A stretch of DNA of 8,899 bases from Bifidobacteriaceae bacterium (lineage in GTDB: Bacteria > Actinomycetota > Actinomycetes > Actinomycetales > WQXJ01), in NCBI GenBank assembly GCA_031258055.1, contig JAIRNM010000407.1:1-8899 (forward strand). Direction: 5' to 3'. The position numbers were made by a program, and so were the translations under genes. Below are positions 1 through 5,775 of this stretch, piece by piece (positions within the stretch are counted from its first letter, which is position 1; each line of letters starts with the position of its first letter). The notes under the pieces are model-generated. The model made no database searches and was not told where the DNA came from. It saw only the letters and a program-made list of their open reading frames with translations.

Positions 1-412
1 GGTGTATGACAAGATCATGTCTTTCAAGAAGCCTCCGAGGGCCGAAAAAGTATTGATCTTCGGTCCAGATTGGGCTACCGAGCGCCAAGGCAGCCGCCAG
101 AACCGGCCAGTCGCGAGGATCGCGCTGACCAATCCTGGCCAAGGCCTGGTGTTCGAACTGGCGGTACTCTTCGTCAGCCAAGACGGCGATGCCGTCGACA
201 AGGTCCTCGAGTGTAGCCAGCGCTTCGTCGGCGCTGTTTCCCCGCTTTGCTACAAGTTCCGGCACATGTATGCGCGCCTCCGCATAGGCGACATCGGGCA
301 CGAAGAGTCCCACATTTTGGGCATATCGCCCGACCAGTTCACGTACGCGACGCCCGGGGACGCCTCGTACCAGGATATTCGCGTCTAGAATCAGCGACCT
401 AACTGTATTCAT
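1..412 (-). CDS. PIN-domain toxin (VapC-like ribonuclease), 3' end beyond window
   Basis: This is the toxin of a type II toxin-antitoxin pair, predicted to be a metal-dependent ribonuclease acting in the cytoplasm. Translating the minus strand from the ATG at 412 gives 137 open codons to the window edge, so the C-terminus is missing from view, not broken. Near the N-terminus LILDANILV supplies the first PIN aspartate (D10). AYAEAR supplies an acidic residue (E45). The segment RDPRDWPVLAAALALG followed by PIWTEDQYFFG supplies D98/D101 and D119, the usual C-terminal half of the PIN active site. The ATG overlaps the antitoxin TGA (ATGA, 409-412), so translation is probably coupled. A plus-strand open frame at 2-388 is its shadow. 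PIN family membership is very likely; the RNA target cannot be read from sequence, and whether it is toxic in this host is inferred. Confidence 0.88.
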   Translation of the reverse strand, partial: MNTVRSLILDANILVRGVPGRRVRELVGRYAQNVGLFVPDVAYAEARIHVPELVAKRGNSADEALATLEDLVDGIAVLADEEYRQFEHQALARIGQRDPRDWPVLAAALALGSPIWTEDQYFFGPRRLLERHDLVIH

Positions 413-657
413 CGCGGTTGGCGCTTCAACTGGTCGAACTCCCGGATCAGGTCCTCGGGGTCTATACCGTGTTCCTTCAATTGAGCGTCCAGCCGAGCGC
501 CCGAGGCGCGAAGCCTCTCAGGGTCGAACTCCCTCCGCTTGCCCTGCGGCACAAAAAGGCCGATGACCTCCCCGTGGCGGGTTACTTTCAGTAGCTCGCC
601 CGACCCTAGGTATTCGGCCAGGTCGGCCCGGAATTCCTTGATTCCAACCGTTTGCAT
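409..657 (-). CDS. Phd/YefM-family antitoxin
   Basis: An 82-residue antitoxin that should neutralise the PIN toxin encoded immediately downstream and repress their shared promoter. The N-terminus (MQTVGIKEFRADLAEYL) and the following strand (LLKVTRHGEVIGLFVP, about residues 22-37) are the standard Phd/YefM dimerising and DNA-binding fold. The charged C-terminal half (residues 40-82, rich in R, E, D and K) is the usual flexible toxin-wrapping tail. I chose the ATG at 657 because AGGAG lies 7 nt upstream (665-669). An in-frame ATG at 726 would add 23 Cys/Arg-rich residues unlike the family and would read through the probable promoter and operator. The stop overlaps the toxin start by 4 nt. Pairing a Phd-type antitoxin with a PIN toxin, rather than with Doc or YoeB, is a known combination. 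Confidence 0.9.
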   Translation of the reverse strand: MQTVGIKEFRADLAEYLGSGELLKVTRHGEVIGLFVPQGKRREFDPERLRASGARLDAQLKEHGIDPEDLIREFDQLKRQPR

Positions 658-664
658 TTTGTCT

Positions 665-669
665 CTCCT
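665..669 (-). promoter_or_regulatory. Ribosome binding site of the antitoxin gene
   Basis: AGGAG on the minus strand, 7 nt before the ATG at 657. It fixes the antitoxin start against the longer reading from 726. Confidence 0.8.
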
Positions 670-676
670 GATTGCC

Positions 677-700
677 GGAATGTTTACTCCCAGTGTACAC
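677..700 (-). promoter_or_regulatory. Probable antitoxin operator with overlapping -10
   Basis: A perfect 8-bp palindrome GTGTACAC (693-700) lies 35 bp upstream of the antitoxin ATG. Next to it, GGAATGTTTACTCC (677-690) is an imperfect dyad with matching outer arms GGA/TCC; the two centres are about 13 bp apart. YefM-YoeB operators are known to be paired palindromes with TGTACA cores, and P1 Phd also binds paired short palindromes, so this fits autoregulation. On the minus strand TACACT (692-697) can serve as a -10 hexamer overlapping the palindrome. No good -35 is visible 16-18 bp further up. Binding is inferred from position and motif only. Confidence 0.5.
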
Positions 701-758
701 CGCCAAGAGCACGAATGGAGGCGCAAGGAAAGCCGAACCGGCGTCGAGGCGGGGATGG

Positions 759-1742
759 TCAGACGGTGGCGGCGGCGATGGCCGTGTCAGCGGCTAGTTC
801 TTCCAGGTAGTCCTGGACGTCCAAGGCTGCTTGGGCACCGGTTCCGGCGGCGGTGATGGCTTGGCGGTAGGTTCGGTCCACCACGTCACCGCAGGCGAAC
901 ACGCCAGGCTCGGAGGTCGCCTGGTGTTGGGCACCAGCCGACTCATCGGGGGCGGGAGGACCGTGGACAATGATGTAGCCGTCGCGGTCCATCGCTAATT
1001 GACCGCGGAACAACTCCGAATTCGGCGTCTGGCCAATTGCAACGAAGATCCCATGGACGTCTAAAGTCCGCTGGTCGCCGCTGCGGGTGTCGAGCAAGGT
1101 CACGCCGGAGACGGCGGCATCGCCGTGGATTTCAGCGATAGTCGAATGCCAGGCGAACTCGATTAGGGGATGGGCCATTGCCCGCTCGGCCATGATCTGT
1201 GAGGCCCGCAACTCGCCCCGGCGGTGGACCACGGTGACTTTGGAAGCGAACTTGGTTAGGAAAACCGCTTCTTCCATCGCTGAGTCACCACCGCCCACCA
1301 CGATGATCTCCTTGCCCCGGAAAAAGAAGCCATCACAGGTGGCGCAGTAGCTGACGCCGCGTCCACCGAGCCGCTTTTCCGATTCCAGGCCGAGTTCCTT
1401 ATAGGAGGCGCCGGTGGCGGCGATCACAGCAGCCGCCCGGTACTCCTGACCGCCTAGAGTCTTGATCAGCTTGACTGGACCGCCGAGCGAGACGGAAACA
1501 GCGTCATCGTAAACCACTTTGGCGCCGAACCGAGTGGCTTGCTGAGCCATCCGCTCCATCAGTTCGGGGCCGAGCACTCCGTCCGGGAAACCAGGGAAGT
1601 TCTCCACATCAGTCGTGTTCACCAGGTTGCCGCCCGCCGTGACCGCGCCCGCGATCACAGTCGGCTCGTAACCCGCGCGGGCAGCGTAAATCGCTGCCGT
1701 GTAGCCAGCCGGACCTGACCCAATAATGACAACCTGCTCCAC
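759..1742 (-). CDS. trxB: Thioredoxin reductase (NADPH, FAD)
   Basis: Cytoplasmic flavoenzyme that reduces thioredoxin with NADPH. About 327 residues, normal for the low-molecular-weight family. Motifs in order (GTG start as residue 1): FAD dinucleotide fold GSGPAG (8-13); redox-active CATC (133-136) followed by DG; NADPH fold GGGDSA (150-155); HRR (173-175) for the NADPH 2'-phosphate; and the C-terminal FAD motif GVFACGD (280-286). AAGGAG sits 7 nt before GTG 1742 but only 4 nt before the TTG at 1745, so GTG is preferred. The gene starts 21 nt after the pseudokinase stop, so it is likely co-transcribed. Unusual: a Pro/Ala/His-rich stretch of about 13 residues (codons near 921-962) just before GVFACGD, where family members normally have a short turn. 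No thioredoxin gene follows within the window; a toxin-antitoxin pair does. Confidence 0.97.
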   Translation of the reverse strand: MEQVVIIGSGPAGYTAAIYAARAGYEPTVIAGAVTAGGNLVNTTDVENFPGFPDGVLGPELMERMAQQATRFGAKVVYDDAVSVSLGGPVKLIKTLGGQEYRAAAVIAATGASYKELGLESEKRLGGRGVSYCATCDGFFFRGKEIIVVGGGDSAMEEAVFLTKFASKVTVVHRRGELRASQIMAERAMAHPLIEFAWHSTIAEIHGDAAVSGVTLLDTRSGDQRTLDVHGIFVAIGQTPNSELFRGQLAMDRDGYIIVHGPPAPDESAGAQHQATSEPGVFACGDVVDRTYRQAITAAGTGAQAALDVQDYLEELAADTAIAAATV

Positions 1743-1788
1743 CAATAAACTCCTTCGGCAAATTCACAAAGTCCCAGCCGGACCTGAC
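1705..1788. repeat. 15-bp direct repeat spanning the pseudokinase-trxB junction
   Basis: CCAGCCGGACCTGAC occurs exactly at 1705-1719 (inside trxB, encoding the SGPAG of its FAD motif) and at 1774-1788 (last codons of the pseudokinase, also encoding SGPAG). The copies are 69 bp apart in the same orientation and the same reading phase. This may be a small local duplication or chance. Confidence 0.5.
1750..1755 (-). promoter_or_regulatory. Ribosome binding site of trxB
   Basis: AAGGAG on the minus strand within the 21-nt gap after the pseudokinase stop. Its spacing favours the GTG at 1742 (7 nt) over the TTG at 1745 (4 nt). Confidence 0.75.
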
Positions 1789-3863
1789 ACCACAGCGGTG
1801 AGGCCGGGACTTAAGGGTACGCCAAGCGAGAGTATGCCGATTTGCTGGAGGATGACAAAACCAAGGGCTAGGCAGGCGATCACCACCGCGACAAAGGCGA
1901 TGATGGGCCACCAGTTGCGCGTCGGCGTCACCGCCCCCCGGTCGAGCACTTTGTCAAACGGAGTTGTTTCGGTGCTGAACAGCTTCGGTCCGGCACCGCC
2001 CCGTGGAACGGCCGCCGCCGGCGTGTCCAGGACCGCTACCCCCGGCACATCGGTCGCCGCTGCCTCAACAATCATGGCCGGTTCCGGTTCAGTGGGCTCA
2101 ATCACTTCGGTTTCGACGGCACTTACCGGTTGGCTGGGGGGCGGCGTAGGCCGCATGGCGTCAAGGATCTCGCGCACACCGTCGTCGTTTGGGCCGGGCG
2201 GAATTGACTCGCGAGAAACCGGCGTGGTCAGAGGAGCGGGTTTGATCGGTATTGAAAAACGGTTCGGCGGGCGGTTCGAGATGGGCTCTTCCGGTTCCTC
2301 AGCCGGGGGTTCATCGGTTAGCGGTTCAAGGATCAAGGTCGGGGCGTCATCAAGTCCGCCGTCTTGGTCGAGCTCATCTATGCCATCGACATCTCCGACC
2401 GCCATCGGTTCGTAGGGCTGCGTCTCTTCTTGCAGGGGCGGCACTGAGGCCAGCAGTTCAGCTAAGTCTTCCGGCAGTGGCGGCAGCGCGAATTGCTCCG
2501 GTTCGGAATTAGCGACCGGGCTCGCTTTGACGATGATCCTCGGTGGCGGCGTGGGCGCCGCCGGATCGAGTTGTTCCGCCAGGGAGGAGAGAGCCGGTGG
2601 CGGCGTGGCCCGGCCGGTCGGCCAGATCCCTTCCCCCGGTTCTGCCTCATCTTGGCCGATGCCGTCGGAGGCATCCGCCTCGCCAGGCTCTGCTGTCTCG
2701 GTGGTCCCGGGGTCAGCTAGCTCACTGTTAGCTTGAGTGATCCATCCCGGGTCGACTTCAGCGACCCGGTCGGGTTCGACTTCGTCCCAGACGAACTGGT
2801 CAGGGGGAGGCAAAGGGGCATCGCCAGGCTGTGCCACAATCGCCTCAATGGCGGCGAGCTTGTTCTGAATCACCGCTTGGCGGGCGAGTGCGGCCACCGC
2901 CTCGTCGTCGGCAATCGCGCCAGGCTGACTGGAGCCGTACTGACCGGCGCCGCGCTCGCTGGCATGGCCGCTGCCACTTTGTTCGGAAGCTGGAGCGACG
3001 GCACCGTCCAAGGACTCCTGAGGCTGGTCCGGCGCCGTGTCAGCGGAAGCCCGGACGGGGGCAATCGGGCCGCGAACCGTCGCTGAATGCGGCAACGTGA
3101 TCCGGACGGTGGGCCAAAGCCCAAGGTCATCGACGACCTGCTGGGCCGAGGTGGGTCCGGCGCCGCCCACCGCTAAAGCCACGGTACAAAGCGTGTTGAG
3201 GTCACCCGGCACGCCGGAAACCAACTCGATCGGCGCGACTGGATTGCTGTCCCAAACCGGCGGTGTAGGCATAACACTGGGCGTTTGTCCGGGCCAACGC
3301 GCCGTCAACGCGGCATAGAGGATCGCCACCAAGGCGGTCGCATCGGCCGCGGCAGATATCACCGGGTCTTCGTCGGCAATGCCCCGCATGGCCGCGTCCC
3401 AGGCCATCCCGCCAATTTGGACGCTATCACCGGTACCTAAGAACACGAGTTCTGGTCGCAGCGCCAGATGATGGACGTCGTGGCTGGCGGCCACCGCTAA
3501 AGCGGCAGCGACCTCCCCGGCTACGGCCCTGGCCTGCGTGGCTGGAAGTGGGCCGACGTCCGCCAGCGATACTCCGTCGAGCGGCGTTGTTAACACGAAG
3601 GCGATATCGGCGTAACGACCGGCGTCAATGATGCGGACAATCCGGGGGTCGTCGACCAAGGCGGCGCGCCGGGCGGCATCGACAACTTCTTCGGTTCGAG
3701 AGCCGGTCAGCAGGTAAACGTCGGTTTGGCGCGACAGAATCTTGTCGGTCGCGCGGAAGCGCTGAGCACCCGGAAGGTTCGAGAACATCTCAGCGTCGAG
3801 TCGGTAACGACCCATTAGCAGGTCTCCCAGGCCAAGACTGGGGCGTGGCAAAGCGGAATCCAT
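1764..3863 (-). CDS. Membrane-anchored pseudokinase (MviN-type kinase-like domain)
   Basis: Predicted regulatory partner of MurJ, anchored in the membrane by one C-terminal helix. From the ATG at 3863 it is 699 residues. A kinase-like fold covers about residues 15-250, starting at GRYRL. Where a kinase has HRDLKPEN the sequence reads HLALRPEL (Ala at position 134 instead of the catalytic Asp). DFG is replaced by GMA (152-154), and no VAVK-type lysine is visible, so phosphotransfer is unlikely. A long acidic, Pro/Thr-rich linker follows with repeated TPPP motifs, then a transmembrane segment (about 652-672) and a short outside tail. In M. tuberculosis MviN the equivalent pseudokinase is fused to the flippase and, once phosphorylated, binds FhaA; an equivalent role here is inferred from context. 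Start choice is uncertain: in-frame ATGs also lie at 3905 and 3953. I prefer 3863 because GGAG lies 10 nt upstream and the longer forms would translate a strong hairpin. Confidence 0.85.
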   Translation of the reverse strand: MDSALPRPSLGLGDLLMGRYRLDAEMFSNLPGAQRFRATDKILSRQTDVYLLTGSRTEEVVDAARRAALVDDPRIVRIIDAGRYADIAFVLTTPLDGVSLADVGPLPATQARAVAGEVAAALAVAASHDVHHLALRPELVFLGTGDSVQIGGMAWDAAMRGIADEDPVISAAADATALVAILYAALTARWPGQTPSVMPTPPVWDSNPVAPIELVSGVPGDLNTLCTVALAVGGAGPTSAQQVVDDLGLWPTVRITLPHSATVRGPIAPVRASADTAPDQPQESLDGAVAPASEQSGSGHASERGAGQYGSSQPGAIADDEAVAALARQAVIQNKLAAIEAIVAQPGDAPLPPPDQFVWDEVEPDRVAEVDPGWITQANSELADPGTTETAEPGEADASDGIGQDEAEPGEGIWPTGRATPPPALSSLAEQLDPAAPTPPPRIIVKASPVANSEPEQFALPPLPEDLAELLASVPPLQEETQPYEPMAVGDVDGIDELDQDGGLDDAPTLILEPLTDEPPAEEPEEPISNRPPNRFSIPIKPAPLTTPVSRESIPPGPNDDGVREILDAMRPTPPPSQPVSAVETEVIEPTEPEPAMIVEAAATDVPGVAVLDTPAAAVPRGGAGPKLFSTETTPFDKVLDRGAVTPTRNWWPIIAFVAVVIACLALGFVILQQIGILSLGVPLSPGLTAVVSGPAGTL

Positions 3864-3911
3864 GAGCCTGTTACTCCACACTATCGGTGCCGGTGTGTCA
3901 GCCATCTTAGT

Positions 3912-3948
3912 GGCCCCGGAGCGTGGTGAAAAACCACGCTCCCAGGCC
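3912..3948 (-). other. Strong stem-loop upstream of the pseudokinase
   Basis: A perfect 10-bp inverted repeat, GGAGCGTGGT (3918-3927) and ACCACGCTCC (3933-3942), with a 5-nt loop. On the minus-strand transcript the stem extends past one mismatch by five more pairs, one of them G-U, to 3912/3948. It lies about 50 nt upstream of the preferred start. No U-run follows on either strand, so a classical terminator is unlikely; an mRNA leader structure or RNA-processing/stability element is possible. If the ATG at 3953 were the true start this would be coding sequence. Confidence 0.6.
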
Positions 3949-4016
3949 GCCATGCCTCTGCTTACCTTCCGCGTTTCCTAAGGTCAGCGCTTCGCCCTGC
4001 CCACGTCAACACGGTC

Positions 4017-4040
4017 GGAACCTGTTGTCCAACAGGTTCC
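4017..4040 (-). terminator. Hairpin after murJ, possible terminator or attenuator
   Basis: GGAACCTGTT (4017-4026) and AACAGGTTCC (4031-4040) form a perfect 10-bp stem with a 4-nt loop, starting 17 nt after the murJ stop. No U-tract follows on the minus strand, which is common for actinobacterial hairpin terminators but lowers certainty. It may only partly reduce transcription into the pseudokinase and trxB, or stabilise the upstream mRNA end. Confidence 0.5.
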
Positions 4041-4056
4041 TTGAGGCCCCGGCGTC

Positions 4057-5775
4057 TTAGCGGCGGCGCCGAGTTAGCAATGTGATGGCGAAATCCGCCA
4101 ACTCCGTCACCCCCAGTACTCGGAGCAGCCCGATGTACACGGCCGTCATCACTAGGCCCACGCTGACCAGGGCCGCCAGCGCCATGGCGAAGCTAGCGGC
4201 GCCAGCTTCAGGGAAGAGACGCAGCGCCAACCAGCCCAGTTCGCCGCTCGCCAGAGCGGCCGCGCCCGCCCGCGCGTGCATCCAGGCCAGCTTTCTTCCG
4301 CCGATGCCGTCGAGTCTTTCGCCCAGCGACGCCAACCGGAGGATCGCACCCGCCAGGAAGGAGAGAGTCTGCCCCAGTCCGATCCCGGTCACCCACCAGG
4401 CTGGTGGCAAGATCCAGAAGCTGAGTAGCGAAAAACCAGCGAACAACAAAGACATCGGGATCTGGAGCAACAGCAGCGTGCGGCCGTCTTCTAAAGCGAA
4501 GAACACCCGTTTGACCAGCAAGGTCACGCCAAGGGGAACCAATCCCAGGGACATCGCCACGACCGGTCCGGTGACGGAACGGACCTCGGCCAGGGAAATG
4601 CCCGGCTGGAGGACTCGCACCAGCGGCAAGGCCAGGACCATGAACAGGGCGGTGAAGAGAAAACTGAAGGCGCTGGTTGTCTGGATGCCGTAGCTGAGGT
4701 CCTGTCTGACCAGGTCGGTTTGGCCAGCCTGAACATGTTCACTCATGGAAGTGAACAGGGCGGTCGTCAGTGAGACTGTGATCAGTGAGTGCGGGATTAT
4801 GTAAATGCTCAAGGCGAGTGTGAAGGCGGCGTTCGAGGCGACCGTCTGGCCCTCAGCGGACGCTTGAGCGGCCGAGGCGAGCCTGATCGCCAGCCACATC
4901 GCACCTTGGCTGAAGACCAATGAGAGCGCTGTCCAACCGGTCATGCGGGCGGCCCGGCCCAGGCCGAAACCTCTGAACCCCCAACGTGGAACTGGCCTAA
5001 GGCCAAGTTTGACCATTGGTCCCAGCAAAATGGCCGCTTGGGCCACGATCCCGGCCGTGGCAGTGCCGGCCAACAGAGCAACTTGTCCACCGCCCCACCA
5101 ATCGGTCGGATGGCCGTTAATCCCGCTGGCGGCATCGTAACGCCCAAACACAAGGATGAACACCCCGAAACCGGCGATTGAGACTAGGTTGTTCGCCACC
5201 GGCGCCCACATCACCGTTCCGAAAACCTTGCGGGCGTTGAGCACCTGGCTCCAAAGGGAATACAGCCCGTAGAAGAAGACCTGAGGCAAGCACCAGTACG
5301 CGAACACGGTTCCGAGTGCTAGTTCATTGGCACTCCAGTTCTTGGTGAAAGCGAAGATCCAGAACCCGGCGCTGAGGGTGAGTAAGGCGGTCAGCGCCGC
5401 CAACAAGACGGTGGCCAGAGTTAGTAAGCGCTGGACGAATTCCTCACCCTGGCCACGTCCAAATGCCCGCACAATCTGCGGTACCAGGACAGCGTTGAGG
5501 ACACCTTCGGCCAGGATCGCGTAAAAGAAGTTCGGGAGGGTGTTGGCGGCGTCAAAGGCATTAGCCGCAGTCGTGCCCACGCCGATGGCGGCGCCCAACA
5601 TGGCGGCGCGGACCAATCCGGCCAGGCGCGAGGCAGCCGTGCCGGACGCCATCAAGACCGTCGACCCGGCCAGCGATGGTTCCGCCGCTTGAGAACTGGG
5701 TTCAGCCCGCCTGGCCGACCAGCGGCGAGCCGGACGGGCGACCGACGGCCGGTCGGGTGGTAACGGGTCGCTCAC
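4057..5775 (-). CDS. murJ: Lipid II flippase MurJ (MviN)
   Basis: Polytopic inner-membrane protein of the MOP superfamily that moves lipid II across the membrane for peptidoglycan synthesis. 572 residues: a charged, Arg/Pro-rich cytoplasmic N-tail (about 1-38) followed by hydrophobic segments consistent with about 14 helices. The family signature runs from SGTAASRLAGLVR (44-56) through NAFDAANTLPNFFYAILAEGV (72-92, quoted piecewise: NAFDAANTLPNFF then YAILAEGV). The Ser-Arg at 49-50 and Arg56 match arginines important in E. coli MurJ, whereas the Arg pair after LPN in E. coli is Tyr-Ala here. The protein ends soon after its last helices, so the cytoplasmic pseudokinase found fused in mycobacterial MviN is absent and is encoded by the next gene. 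The start is GTG, overlapping the upstream stop (GTGA, 5772-5775), with GGAG 8 nt ahead. Confidence 0.96.
   Translation of the reverse strand: MSDPLPPDRPSVARPARRWSARRAEPSSQAAEPSLAGSTVLMASGTAASRLAGLVRAAMLGAAIGVGTTAANAFDAANTLPNFFYAILAEGVLNAVLVPQIVRAFGRGQGEEFVQRLLTLATVLLAALTALLTLSAGFWIFAFTKNWSANELALGTVFAYWCLPQVFFYGLYSLWSQVLNARKVFGTVMWAPVANNLVSIAGFGVFILVFGRYDAASGINGHPTDWWGGGQVALLAGTATAGIVAQAAILLGPMVKLGLRPVPRWGFRGFGLGRAARMTGWTALSLVFSQGAMWLAIRLASAAQASAEGQTVASNAAFTLALSIYIIPHSLITVSLTTALFTSMSEHVQAGQTDLVRQDLSYGIQTTSAFSFLFTALFMVLALPLVRVLQPGISLAEVRSVTGPVVAMSLGLVPLGVTLLVKRVFFALEDGRTLLLLQIPMSLLFAGFSLLSFWILPPAWWVTGIGLGQTLSFLAGAILRLASLGERLDGIGGRKLAWMHARAGAAALASGELGWLALRLFPEAGAASFAMALAALVSVGLVMTAVYIGLLRVLGVTELADFAITLLTRRRR

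Larger units (their letters stand above)
3864..4056. other. murJ-pseudokinase intergenic region
   Basis: About 190 bp with no gene I can support, unusually long in an operon whose other junctions are overlaps or 21 nt. It holds two stem-loops (3912-3948 and 4017-4040). A minus-strand TTGACG at 4004-4009 could be a -35, but the hexamer 17 bp downstream (TGACCT, 3981-3986) is a poor -10, so an internal promoter is only a possibility. In-frame ATGs at 3953 and 3905 make part of this region potentially coding. Confidence 0.6.

Noticed and set aside
2..388. Plus-strand open frame of 128 codons at the left edge
   Set aside because: It is antisense to the PIN toxin, whose minus-strand translation shows the family's acidic motifs and couples to the antitoxin. 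The plus-strand product resembles nothing I recognise.
658..726. Longer antitoxin starting at the ATG at 726
   Set aside because: The extra residues are Cys/Arg-rich and unlike Phd/YefM proteins, they would cross the operator and -10, and a good ribosome binding site precedes the ATG at 657.
732..742. Possible terminator after trxB (GCCG-AAC-CGGC)
   Set aside because: Only a 4-bp stem and no U-run; not separable from chance in GC-rich DNA.
1726..2415. 229-codon plus-strand open frame
   Set aside because: A Ser/Gly-rich shadow opposite the Pro/Glu-rich pseudokinase linker, with no start signal and no recognisable domain.
3981..4009. Internal promoter before the pseudokinase (TTGACG at 4004-4009)
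   Set aside because: The -35 is good, but the hexamer at 17-nt spacing (TGACCT) is a poor -10; kept only as a possibility in the intergenic entry.
4082..4693. 203-codon plus-strand open frame opposite murJ
   Set aside because: Antisense to conserved MurJ helices; Ser/Arg/Pro-rich with no motif.
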